Shown here: piece after piece, positions 46,503-55,037 of the stretch | How the letters are laid out: each line of letters begins with the position of its first letter | Position numbering within the stretch: position 1 is the first letter of the stretch | Source: Nonomuraea roseoviolacea subsp. carminata | GTDB lineage: Bacteria > Actinomycetota > Actinomycetes > Streptosporangiales > Streptosporangiaceae | Direction: 5' to 3' | Assembly (NCBI RefSeq): GCF_024172185.1 | Contig: NZ_JAMZEC010000001.1 | Span: forward strand, 434,001-498,000 | DNA: 64,000 bases | The notes under the pieces: generated by a model | What the model saw: only the letters and a program-made list of their open reading frames with translations | Told to the model about the DNA's origin: nothing | The model's database searches: none | Made by a program: the position numbers and the translations under genes

Positions 46503-46742
46503 ATGAGCCCTCGTCGTCTGGCCGCGGCCGCGCTGATGGCCGGCGCGCTGGCGGCCGGCGCCATGGCCGGTCCCGCTTCGGCCGCTTCCGCCCAGGTCAC
46601 CGAGGCCTGGCACCTGATGGGCAGTTACGCGTACCACGGCGACTGCGTGAAAGCCGGCGTCAAGGCCATTTCCCTCGGCACGGCTCTTGATTTCTCGTGC
46701 AAGCCCTCGGGCTCCCGCTACGACTTCTACCTCTACTACTGA
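46503..46742 (+). CDS. Small secreted two-cysteine protein, copy 1
   Basis: A 79-residue preprotein. Residues 1-28 form a clear Sec signal peptide (SPRRLAAAALMAGALAAGAM, then AGPASA-A). The mature part of about 51 residues has two Cys that could form one disulfide, in the pattern WHLMGSYAYHGDC...AG...DFSC. It ends in an aromatic strand (YDFYLYY). AGGAAAGAAGAAG precedes the ATG. It is followed after 32 bp by a related gene, and the pair is probably one transcript. No known family is recognised; a role as an extracellular peptide or inhibitor is only a guess. Confidence 0.75.
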   Translation: MSPRRLAAAALMAGALAAGAMAGPASAASAQVTEAWHLMGSYAYHGDCVKAGVKAISLGTALDFSCKPSGSRYDFYLYY

Positions 46743-46774
46743 GCACGGCCAACCGGACAAAGGAGTTCAGCAGA

Positions 46775-46990
46775 ATGAGAATGCGCAATGTGATCGCGAC
46801 CGCCGCGGCCGGGGCCGCGCTTTCCTTCGGCCTCGTCGCCACGCCCGCGCACGCGGAAGGCTGGCAGCACTTCGGCTGGTACTCGACCCAGCGCAACTGC
46901 ATCACCGCGGGACAATCCCTTGAGGTGCGCTACAGGTGCGTCCCGGTCTCGCCGAAGTGGGATCTGCAGATCTACGTCACCGACGTGTGA
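46775..46990 (+). CDS. Small secreted two-cysteine protein, copy 2
   Basis: A 71-residue preprotein with a signal peptide ending AHA-E (about residue 27). The mature domain GWQHFGWYSTQRNC...AGQSLEVRYRCVP...WDLQIYV aligns with the upstream protein. Both share W, GxY, Cys, AG, second Cys and the terminal aromatic strand, at about 30% identity by eye. ATG at 46775 has AGGAG 9 bases upstream; ATG at 46781 is also possible. The two genes look like a diverged tandem duplication. Confidence 0.75.
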   Translation: MRMRNVIATAAAGAALSFGLVATPAHAEGWQHFGWYSTQRNCITAGQSLEVRYRCVPVSPKWDLQIYVTDV

Positions 46991-47078
46991 TCGCCGCCCG
47001 GTGACACGGCCCGTCCCGGCGGCCGGGCCGTGTCCGGCGGCCGGGCCGTGTCACCGCCGGACGCACGATGCGAGGCGG

Positions 47079-47534
47079 TCATGAGGCGAGCAGGTCGAAG
47101 TGGAAGCCGAGCACGAACAGTCCCAGGGACACCCAGCGCGTCGCCATCGGCAGCTCGGGATCCTGAAGCGCGGAACCGAGCCTGAAGGCGAGCAGGCCCG
47201 CTGCGCCCCCGAGCGTCGTCCCGAGCACGAACTCCACCGGCCAGGGCACCCCGATCGGCTCGGCGACGAGGACGACGGCTCCCCCGGTGAGAAGACCGAC
47301 GACGAAGGTGTTCCGGCTGGGCTTGCGCGCCATGAACCGCGCCAGGCGTTCGCCGTAACGGGACAGCTTCTCCGGGCCCACCAGATCGACGACGACCGTC
47401 GCGCCCGACACGAACGACAGGATCTTGCCGAAGCGGCCCCACCAGAGCAGGGGCAGGCCGAGAAGGTCGTGACCCAGCGTGGACCTGCCGTCCAGCCACA
47501 TGCCCCACGCGTCGAGGTAGCTGATGTCGGCCAC
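47079..47534 (-). CDS. Hypothetical membrane protein
   Basis: A 151-residue protein with three probable membrane segments (around residues 32-46, 77-97 and 120-142), containing SFVSGATVVVDLVGPEKL and TFVVGLLTGGAVVLVAEPIG. I do not recognise a family. The frame is open to 47666, but that part runs through the symporter terminator. GTG at 47534 is chosen as the first start after the hairpin and has no good ribosome-binding site. Reading the same way as the symporter upstream, it may be transcribed separately. Confidence 0.5.
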   Translation of the reverse strand: MADISYLDAWGMWLDGRSTLGHDLLGLPLLWWGRFGKILSFVSGATVVVDLVGPEKLSRYGERLARFMARKPSRNTFVVGLLTGGAVVLVAEPIGVPWPVEFVLGTTLGGAAGLLAFRLGSALQDPELPMATRWVSLGLFVLGFHFDLLAS

Positions 47535-47582
47535 CAACGGAGCGTAGAGGCATCCGGGCGCGTTGCCCAGCCCGGACGACGC

Positions 47583-47616
47583 GAAGGGCGGGAAGCCCGG
47601 TGGCTTCCCGCCCTTC
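47583..47616 (-). terminator. 15-bp stem terminator of the symporter gene
   Basis: GAAGGGCGGGAAGCC pairs perfectly with GGCTTCCCGCCCTTC around a CGGT loop, beginning 15 bases after the symporter stop codon. It is the strongest hairpin seen in the window. Confidence 0.85.
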
Positions 47617-47631
47617 ACGCTGCGCGGAGCG

Positions 47632-48927
47632 TCAGGCCGCGGCCGGCTCCGGGGCGCCGGCCGCACGCTCCGGCCGGCGCGCGTCCAGCTCCTGCGGCGC
47701 CGCGTTGAACACCGCCTCGTCCAGGCGGCCCTCCGAGCGGGCCACCAGCACCGGCACGACCATCTGCCCCGTGACGTTGGTCGCGGTGCGGATCATGTCG
47801 AGGATCGGGTCGATCGCCAGCAGCAGGCCGACGCCCTCCAGCGGCAGGCCGAGCGTGCTCAGCGTCAGCGTGAGCATCACCGTCGCGCCCGTGAGGCCGG
47901 CCGTGGCGGCCGAGCCGACGACCGAGACGAACGCGATCAGCAGGTAGTCGCCCACGCCCAGCGGCACGTTGAAGACCTGGGCCACGAAGATGGCGGCCAG
48001 GGCCGGGTAGATCGAGGCGCAGCCGTCCATCTTGGTGGTGGCGCCGAACGGCACCGCGAAGGAGGCGTAGTCGGCGTCCACGCCGTTGCGCTCGATCGTG
48101 ACGCGCTGGGTCAGCGGCAGCGTGCCGACCGAGGACCGGGAGACGAAGGCCAGCTCGATGGCGGGCCAGGCGTTGCGGTAGAAGGTCAGCGGGTTGACCT
48201 TGCCCCAGATCGACAGGAGCGTCGGGTAGACGGCCAGCAGCACGATGAAGCAGCCGACGTACACGGCGACGCTGAACTTGGCGAGCGGCGCGAGCAGCTC
48301 CCAGCCGTAGGTGGACACGGCCTTGCCGATGAGGCCGGCGGTGCCGACGGGGGCCAGCCGGATCACCCACCACAGCGCCTTCTGCACCAGCTCCAGGACG
48401 GAGCGGCTGAGCGCGAGGAACGGCTCGGCCTTCTCGCCGACCGCGAGGGCGGCGGCGCCGAGGACGGCTCCCAGGAAGACGATCTGGAGGACGTTCATCT
48501 CGGTGAAGGCGGTGAAGACGTTCGTGGGCAGGATGCCGGTGACGAAGTCGAGCCAGGTGCCCGCGCCCTCGGTGTCGACGGCCTTGGCGGCGCCGGTGTC
48601 GAGGGTGACGCCCTGGCCGGGGTTGATCACCAGGCCGAGCGCGATGGCGAAGCCGACGGCCACCGCGGCGGTGGCGAGGAACCACAGCAGGGTCTTGGTG
48701 GCCAGCCGGGCGGCGCCGTTGACGTTGCGCAGGTTGGCCACGCTGACCAGCACGGCGGTGAACACCAGCGGCGGCACGGCGAGCTTGAGGAGCTGGACGA
48801 AGATCTGGCCGACCTTGGTCAGGGTCTCGGCGAGCCAGGCGACGTCCCAGATCTTGGCGGCGAAGCCCAGGGCGACACCGAGCACGAGGCCCAGCAGCAG
48901 CTGAAGGGAGAAGCTGAATCTCTTCAC
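47632..48927 (-). CDS. Dicarboxylate/amino acid:cation symporter (SDF/DAACS family)
   Basis: A 431-residue secondary transporter of the GltP/DctA fold with about eight transmembrane helices and two re-entrant loops. The first re-entrant tip is SRSSVGTLP. The second region is FGATTKMDGCASIYPALAAIF, where glutamate transporters have NMDGT. Helix 8 carries IDPILDMIRTATNVTGQ, matching DxxRTxxNVxGD except that the final Asp is Gln. The changes around the substrate site mean the substrate may not be a plain dicarboxylate; cystine- and Ser/Thr-type relatives exist. It ends in a strong hairpin. The ATG start MKRFSFSLQLLLGLVLG is typical. Confidence 0.9.
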   Translation of the reverse strand: MKRFSFSLQLLLGLVLGVALGFAAKIWDVAWLAETLTKVGQIFVQLLKLAVPPLVFTAVLVSVANLRNVNGAARLATKTLLWFLATAAVAVGFAIALGLVINPGQGVTLDTGAAKAVDTEGAGTWLDFVTGILPTNVFTAFTEMNVLQIVFLGAVLGAAALAVGEKAEPFLALSRSVLELVQKALWWVIRLAPVGTAGLIGKAVSTYGWELLAPLAKFSVAVYVGCFIVLLAVYPTLLSIWGKVNPLTFYRNAWPAIELAFVSRSSVGTLPLTQRVTIERNGVDADYASFAVPFGATTKMDGCASIYPALAAIFVAQVFNVPLGVGDYLLIAFVSVVGSAATAGLTGATVMLTLTLSTLGLPLEGVGLLLAIDPILDMIRTATNVTGQMVVPVLVARSEGRLDEAVFNAAPQELDARRPERAAGAPEPAAA

Positions 48928-49238
48928 GACGGAAAGACTCCGGAGGTACGGGCGGGCACGGCGGGGCGCGCCTCAGGCGGTCAGGGAGGTGGTGCCCGGG
49001 GGTGGCGTGGCACGAAGCGGCACGACGTGCCGCGAAGGGGGATCGGCGATCAAGCGCGTCAGGGCGCGATCAGCGACAGAGAGACCCCAGAACCCGGCAC
49101 AGGTCGATGTGCAGGCGTTCGACGAGCCGCACGATCACCACGGAAAACCTCACGAGCGTGTTCAACACGCCGTCTCCAGGACCGCATTCCCCGGCCCGGC
49201 GTGATCGTCGTCACACCGGGCCGGGCGGATCGCCGGAC
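48928..49238 (-). promoter_or_regulatory. Region upstream of the symporter, with a 17-bp perfect palindrome
   Basis: 311 bases without a gene. GCGGCACG-A-CGTGCCGC at 49017-49033 is an 8-1-8 perfect palindrome about 90 bp upstream of the symporter start, and so a candidate operator. GGAGT lies just before the ATG. No regulator gene adjoins. The part nearer 49238 is downstream of the F420-type oxidoreductase gene and shows no strong terminator. Confidence 0.45.
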
Positions 49239-50279
49239 TCAGCCGGCGATCTCCTTGATGCGCTCGATGAGCCGGACGCGCTCCTCGTGCGTGCGGCCCA
49301 GCGGCGCGACGTTGAGCGTCGTCACGCCGGACTCCCTCATCGCCTGGACGCGGTCGCGCACGAAGCCCTCGTCGCCGATCAGCGAGATGTTGCGCAGCAG
49401 CTCGTCCGGCACGAGCGCGGCGGCCTCGTCCTTCCTGCCGTCGAGGTAGAGCTCCTGGATCTGCTCGGCCTCCTTCTCGAAGCCGTAGCGGCGGGCCAGG
49501 TCGTTGTAGAAGTTCTTGCCCTTGGCGCCCATGCCGCCGATGTAGAGGGCAGCCATCGGCCGCCCGAACTCCAGCAGCCCGGCCACGTCGTCGCCGATGG
49601 CCAGCGACGCCTGGGCGATGACGTCGAGCTCGCCCAGCTCGGGATCGCGCCTGGCCTTGCCCGCGGCCAGCGCCTCGCCCCACACCGCGCCGGCCCGCTC
49701 CGGCATGTAGAAGATCGGCTCCCAGCCCTCGGCCAGCTCGGCGGCCAGCTCGACGTTCTTGGGGCCGATGGCGGCCACGACGATGGGGATGCGCGGGCGC
49801 ACCGGGTGGTTGATGAGCTTGAGCGGCTTGCCGAGCCCCGTGCCCTGGTCCGGCGGGAGGGGCAGCGTGTAGTGGCGGCCCTGGTACTGCACGCGCTCGC
49901 GCCGCCACACCTGGCGGCAGATCTCGATGACCTCCCGGGTACGGCCGAGCGGCGCGGTGTACGGCACGCCGTGGAAGCCCTCGACGACCTGCGGGCCGGA
50001 GGCGCCGAGGCCGAGGGTGAACCGCCCGTCGGAGACGTAGTCCATGCCGGCGGCCGTCATGGCGAGCAGGGTGGGCGTGCGCGAGTAGATCGGCAGGATG
50101 CCGGAGGCGATCTCCAGCCGCTCGGTCCGCGCCGCGATGTAGCCCATCTGGCTGACCGCGTCGAAGCTGTAGGCCTCGGCCACGAAGACGATGTCGAGCC
50201 CGGCCCGCTCGTAGTCGGCCAGCTCGGCGACCGTCTCCTTGAAGCCGCCCGAGTAGTTGAGTGCCATACCGATGCGCAT
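49239..50279 (-). CDS. LLM-class F420-dependent oxidoreductase
   Basis: A 346-residue luciferase-like (beta/alpha)8 barrel enzyme. MRIGMALNYSGGFKETVAELADYERAGLD, GRFTLGLGASGPQVVEGFHG, the RTREVIEICRQVW helix and PIVVAAIGPKNVELAAELAEGW are family motifs of the F420-using branch. The substrate is unknown. ATG at 50279 has GGGAG 7 bases upstream. It is divergent from the EEP-fold gene with a 109-bp gap. Cofactor choice (F420 against FMN) is inferred from similarity to the actinobacterial group. Confidence 0.88.
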   Translation of the reverse strand: MRIGMALNYSGGFKETVAELADYERAGLDIVFVAEAYSFDAVSQMGYIAARTERLEIASGILPIYSRTPTLLAMTAAGMDYVSDGRFTLGLGASGPQVVEGFHGVPYTAPLGRTREVIEICRQVWRRERVQYQGRHYTLPLPPDQGTGLGKPLKLINHPVRPRIPIVVAAIGPKNVELAAELAEGWEPIFYMPERAGAVWGEALAAGKARRDPELGELDVIAQASLAIGDDVAGLLEFGRPMAALYIGGMGAKGKNFYNDLARRYGFEKEAEQIQELYLDGRKDEAAALVPDELLRNISLIGDEGFVRDRVQAMRESGVTTLNVAPLGRTHEERVRLIERIKEIAG

Positions 50280-50388
50280 TGCCGGGCTCCCGATACCGAA
50301 TGTTATTCCGTTGCGAGGGCAACAGACTAGCGCGTCCGCGCGCGGCGCGGCGAGCGGCTAGCCTGGTGCGCAACTCGGAGAGGGGCCG

Positions 50389-51288
50389 ATGCTGAACAGG
50401 ATCGTCGGGCGGATCGTCGTGGCGGGGGCGGCCGTGGTGGCCGTCGTGCTGGCGGGGCATCGCCTGATCCCCGCGATGGGCGGCTTCACGCCCGTCCTGG
50501 AGAGCCTTCTCCCCTGGCTCGGCTGGGCCGTCCCCCTCCTGCTCGGCGCGGCGGCGCTGGCGCGCTCGCGCCTGGCGGCGGTGGCGGCGCTGGTGCCCGG
50601 CCTGGTGTGGGCGGTGATGTTCGGCCCGGCCCTCTTACGGTCCTCGCCCGGCGGGCGCTCCGACCTGTCGGTCGGCACCGTGAACGTCGGCGTGACCAAC
50701 GACTCCTCCGGCACCGCCGTGCGCACCATCGCCGACGGCCTCGACCTGCTGGCCGCCCAGGAGCTGACCTCAGGCGGTCCGGCCGCCAAGCGGCTGAACA
50801 CCCTGTTCCCCCACCACTACACGGTCAGCACGGTCGGGCTGTGGAGCCGCTACCCGATCCGCCAGTCCAAGCCGCTCGACGTCGGCATGGGCTGGGTGCG
50901 CGCGTTCCGCGCGGTGGTCGACACCCCGAAGGGCGACGTGACCGTGTACGTCATGCACCTGGCCTCGGCCAGGCCCGGGCAGACCGCCTCGCGCGACGAG
51001 TCGCTGGCCGCGGCGCGCCGGCTGATCGACGCCGACACCAGCAAGCGGATCCTGCTGCTCGGCGACCTCAACACCGCCACCACCGACCGCGGCATGCGGG
51101 GGCTGACGCCGCCGCTGCTCAACGCGCAGCAGGAGGCGGGACAGGGATTCGGCTTCACCTGGCCGTCGTCGTTCCCGATCACCCGGCCCGACCACATCCT
51201 GTACAAGGGGATGACGGCGACGGAGGCCGGGGTGGCCCCGGCGACGGGCAGCGACCACCGCGCGGCGACGGCGTCCTTCCGCCTCTAG
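50389..51288 (+). CDS. Membrane-anchored endonuclease/exonuclease/phosphatase-fold protein
   Basis: A 299-residue protein with three N-terminal transmembrane helices (about 5-25, 38-58, 62-83) and an outward-facing EEP domain. The metal-site residues are visible: Asn in VGTVNVGVTND, Glu in LAAQEL, Asp-x-Asn in ILLLGDLNTA, and Asp-His in GSDHRAA. Substrates of this subgroup range from phosphodiesters to nucleic acids; none can be assigned. The ATG is preceded by GGAGAGGGGCCG. Convergent with the MobA-like gene, with only 10 bp between stops. Confidence 0.85.
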   Translation: MLNRIVGRIVVAGAAVVAVVLAGHRLIPAMGGFTPVLESLLPWLGWAVPLLLGAAALARSRLAAVAALVPGLVWAVMFGPALLRSSPGGRSDLSVGTVNVGVTNDSSGTAVRTIADGLDLLAAQELTSGGPAAKRLNTLFPHHYTVSTVGLWSRYPIRQSKPLDVGMGWVRAFRAVVDTPKGDVTVYVMHLASARPGQTASRDESLAAARRLIDADTSKRILLLGDLNTATTDRGMRGLTPPLLNAQQEAGQGFGFTWPSSFPITRPDHILYKGMTATEAGVAPATGSDHRAATASFRL

Positions 51289-51298
51289 CCTTCCGGGG

Positions 51299-51889
51299 TC
51301 AGTCCGCTGAGCTCCGGCCTTCCCCGGTCAGTCTGCCGAGGTCGGCGGGGGTGTCGATGTCGGCGGGGTCGCCGAGCCCGTCGCACGGCACCTCGGTCAC
51401 CAGCTCCGGGTGCGCCTTGATGAAGGGCCGGGCGCCGACGTCGCCCACCGCCAGCCGGGCCACCTCGGCGAAGTCGGCCCGCGACAGCAGCACCGGGTTG
51501 CGCCGCCGCCCGCCGTAGGTGGCGACGGCCAGCCGCGCGCCGCTCGCGACCAGGGCGCGCACCGCCTCCGGGCCGACGAACGGCTGGTCCACCAGCGCCA
51601 CCACGACCGCCTCGGCCTGCTCGGGCAGCGCCGCCAGCCCGACCCGCAGCGACGAGCCCATGCCGGAGCGCCAGCCGGGGTTGCGCACCACGACCGCGCC
51701 CCGCACCTGGACGGTCGCCGCGCCCACCACCACGACCACGGGGTGGCAGCCGCCCTCCTCCAGCAGCCGCACCCCCCGGTCGACCAGCCGCTCCCCCTCG
51801 TGCTCGACCAGCGCCTTCGGGGTGCCGAGCCGGGAGCCCTCGCCGGCCGCCAGCAGCAGCCCGGCCACGCGCGAGGCCCGCACGCTCAC
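51299..51889 (-). CDS. MobA/MocA-like nucleotidyltransferase
   Basis: A 196-residue NTP transferase of the type that adds CMP or GMP to the molybdenum cofactor. The nucleotide-binding loop is LLLAAGEGSRLGTPKALVEHEG, the metal-binding Asp lies in VVVALVDQPFVGPEAV, and a late DIDTPADL is typical of MocA. GTG at 51889 forms a GTGA overlap with xdhC. It is the last gene of a four-gene minus-strand operon for molybdo-hydroxylase maturation. Confidence 0.88.
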   Translation of the reverse strand: MSVRASRVAGLLLAAGEGSRLGTPKALVEHEGERLVDRGVRLLEEGGCHPVVVVVGAATVQVRGAVVVRNPGWRSGMGSSLRVGLAALPEQAEAVVVALVDQPFVGPEAVRALVASGARLAVATYGGRRRNPVLLSRADFAEVARLAVGDVGARPFIKAHPELVTEVPCDGLGDPADIDTPADLGRLTGEGRSSAD

Positions 51890-52977
51890 GACGCCTCGTG
51901 GTGGATGCGGCCCGAGGTGTCGCTGAGCGGCCGGCCGGAGCCGCCCCACCGGAGCTGGATCAGCTCGGCCGCGATCGACACGGCCGTCTCCTCCGGGGTG
52001 CGGGCGCCCAGGTCGAGACCGATGGGCGAGCGCAGCCGGGCCAGCTCCTCCTCCGCCAGGCCCGCCTCGCGCAGCCGGGCCAGCCGGTCCTCGTGGGTGC
52101 GCCGCGAGCCCATCGCCCCGACGTACCCGGCGGGGGTGCGCAGCGCCACCTCCAGCAGCGGCACGTCGAACTTCGGGTCGTGGGTGAGCACGCAGATCAC
52201 CGTGCGCTCGTCCACGGTGGTCGAGGCGAGGTAGTCGTGCGGCCACTTGACCACCACCTCGTCGGCCTCCGGGAAGCGCTTGGGGGTGGCGAAGACCGGC
52301 CGGGCGTCGCAGACGGTCACGTGGTAGCCGAGGAACTTGCCGAGCCGGGCCACCGCGGCGGCGAAGTCGATCGCGCCGAACACCAGCAGGCGGGGCGGCG
52401 GCGCGAACGAGTGGACGAACACGGCCAGGTCGTCCAGCCGCCGCTCGCCCCGCGGGCCGTACCTCCTGATCCCGGTGACGCCCTGGGCGAGCATGCCGCG
52501 CGTGTCGTCGTCCACGGCCTCGTCGAGCCGGTCGAATCCGAGCGTCCCGATCGAGCGGTCCGGCCAGACGACGCGGCGGGCGCCCATCCGGCCGGGCCCG
52601 GACACGACGGTGGCCACGGCGACCGGCTCGTGCGCCGCCACCGAGCGGGCGATGTCGCCCAGCTCCGGGTACGTCTCGATGGACACCGGCTCGACCAGGA
52701 TGTCGATGATGCCGCCGCAGGTCAGGCCCACGGCGAAGGCGTCGTCGTCGGTCACGCCGTACCGCTGGAGGACCGGCTCGTCGATCTCGGCGGCCAGGTC
52801 GAACACCGCGCCCTCGACGCAGCCGCCCGACACGCTGCCGACCACCTCGTCGCCCCGCACCGCCATCGCGGCGCCGGGCGGCCGGGGCGCGCTGGCGAAC
52901 GTGCTGACCACGGTCGCCAGCCCGAACCTGAGCCCCGACCTCCACCACCGCATGATCTCGGGCAGCACGTCACGCAT
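51886..52977 (-). CDS. XdhC/CoxI-family molybdenum cofactor insertion protein
   Basis: A 363-residue protein that sulfurates or protects the Mo cofactor and delivers it to xanthine dehydrogenase/CO dehydrogenase-type enzymes. The N-terminal XdhC_CoxI domain has SAPRPPGAAMAVRGDEVVGSVSGGCVEG and GLTCGGIIDILVEP. The C-terminal Rossmann domain has LLVFGAIDFAAAVARLGKFLGY and GYVGAMGSRRTHEDR, then a conserved PIGLDLGARTPEETAVSIAAEL. It overlaps the CoxE-like gene by 8 bases and the MobA-like gene by 4. Confidence 0.93.
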   Translation of the reverse strand: MRDVLPEIMRWWRSGLRFGLATVVSTFASAPRPPGAAMAVRGDEVVGSVSGGCVEGAVFDLAAEIDEPVLQRYGVTDDDAFAVGLTCGGIIDILVEPVSIETYPELGDIARSVAAHEPVAVATVVSGPGRMGARRVVWPDRSIGTLGFDRLDEAVDDDTRGMLAQGVTGIRRYGPRGERRLDDLAVFVHSFAPPPRLLVFGAIDFAAAVARLGKFLGYHVTVCDARPVFATPKRFPEADEVVVKWPHDYLASTTVDERTVICVLTHDPKFDVPLLEVALRTPAGYVGAMGSRRTHEDRLARLREAGLAEEELARLRSPIGLDLGARTPEETAVSIAAELIQLRWGGSGRPLSDTSGRIHHEAS

Positions 52978-54086
52978 GGGCGAGCCTTTCGCTGAGGTCC
53001 TCGTAGGCGGCCAGGCTGTGCCCGGCCACCAGGTCGTCGAGGTACGGCAGGGCGGCGCGCATGCCCCCGGTCAGCGGCTCGTAGTCCGCGTACCCCTTGT
53101 GCGGGTTGACCCAGATCACCCGGTACGCCTGCCGGGACAGCCGGGCCACCTGCGCGCCGAGCAGGCTCGGGTCGCCGCGCTCCCAGCCGTCCGAGGCGAT
53201 CACCACGATGTCGCCGCGGGCGTGGCGCCGGGCGAGGAACTCCTGCAGTTCCTCGCCGAGCCGGGTGCCGCCGCTCCAGTCGGGGATGGCCCGCGACGCC
53301 GCGTCCAGGGCCGTGCCGGGGTCGCGGTGGCGCAGCTCGGCGGTGAGCGGGGTGAGCCGGGTGCCGACCGAGTAGACGCGGGTGGCCCGCGGCTCGCTCC
53401 TGACGAGGGCGTGCGCGAAGCGCAGCAGCGTCTCGGCGTACGGGGCCATGGACCCACTGACGTCGACGAACAGCACGACGCCGCGCGGCCGCTCGGTGTG
53501 GCTCCTGCGCAACAGGCGGGCCACGTCGCCCTTGCGCAGCGCCTCACGGATGGTGCGCCGCTGGTCGAGCCGGCCCCGGGCGGCGGGCTCGAAGCGGCGG
53601 GAGCGGCGCGCCGCGCGCCCGGCGCTCAGCATGGCCAGCATGCGGTGCACCTCGGCCCGCTCGGCCTCGGTGAGCGCGGCCACGTCGCGGTGGCGCAGCA
53701 GCTCCGTGCGGCTGGCGCTGCCGGGGGCGCTCTCGTTCTCGCCCTCCCCCGTCTCGTCGCCGGCCTCGTCGCCGAGGGTGAGGGTGTGGCGGGTGACGCT
53801 CACCGCCCCGGCCGGCCGGCGGGAGGCGGTGCGCCCGCCGAAGTACGCCTGGAAGCAGCGGTCGTAGCGGGGCAGGTCGTCCGGGCCGGCGCAGAGCGTG
53901 AGGCGGCCGGCCCAGTAGACGTCCGCCGGCCGGGTCACGTCGAGGTGGCGCAGGGCGCCCAGCAGGGCGTGGGTGCGCTCGTGGTCGGCGCCGACCCCGG
54001 CCGCCCGCAGGGTCCGCGCGAACCCGGTCATGGTGGCGGCCAGCCCGCCTACGTCCTCACTCGTGGCGGTGAGGGCGCCGGCGTCC

Positions 54087-54094
<8 letters not shown>
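52970..54094 (-). CDS. CoxE-like VWA-domain protein
   Basis: A 374-residue protein with a helical N-terminal part (1-180) and a von Willebrand A domain with an intact MIDAS start, VVLFVDVSGSMAPYAET, plus DWSGGTRLGEEL and VVIASDGWERGD. CoxE works with the AAA+ CoxD in building the [CuSMoO2] or related active site of CO dehydrogenase family enzymes. ATG at 54094 overlaps the CoxD-like gene by 8 bases. It is rich in Arg and contains a short acidic stretch (GDEAGDETGEGENE). Confidence 0.9.
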
Positions 54095-54998
<904 letters not shown>

Positions 54999-55037
54999 GC
55001 TTTCAGGCTACGCGCCGAGCCGCCGCGGCGATATTCG

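Noticed and set aside
43940..46600. Upstream extension of the pseudokinase frame through the monooxygenase region
   Set aside because: The frame is open by chance. Conservation begins at MSDEAPSMVAGRYRL with a ribosome-binding site at 43939, and the monooxygenase occupies another frame.
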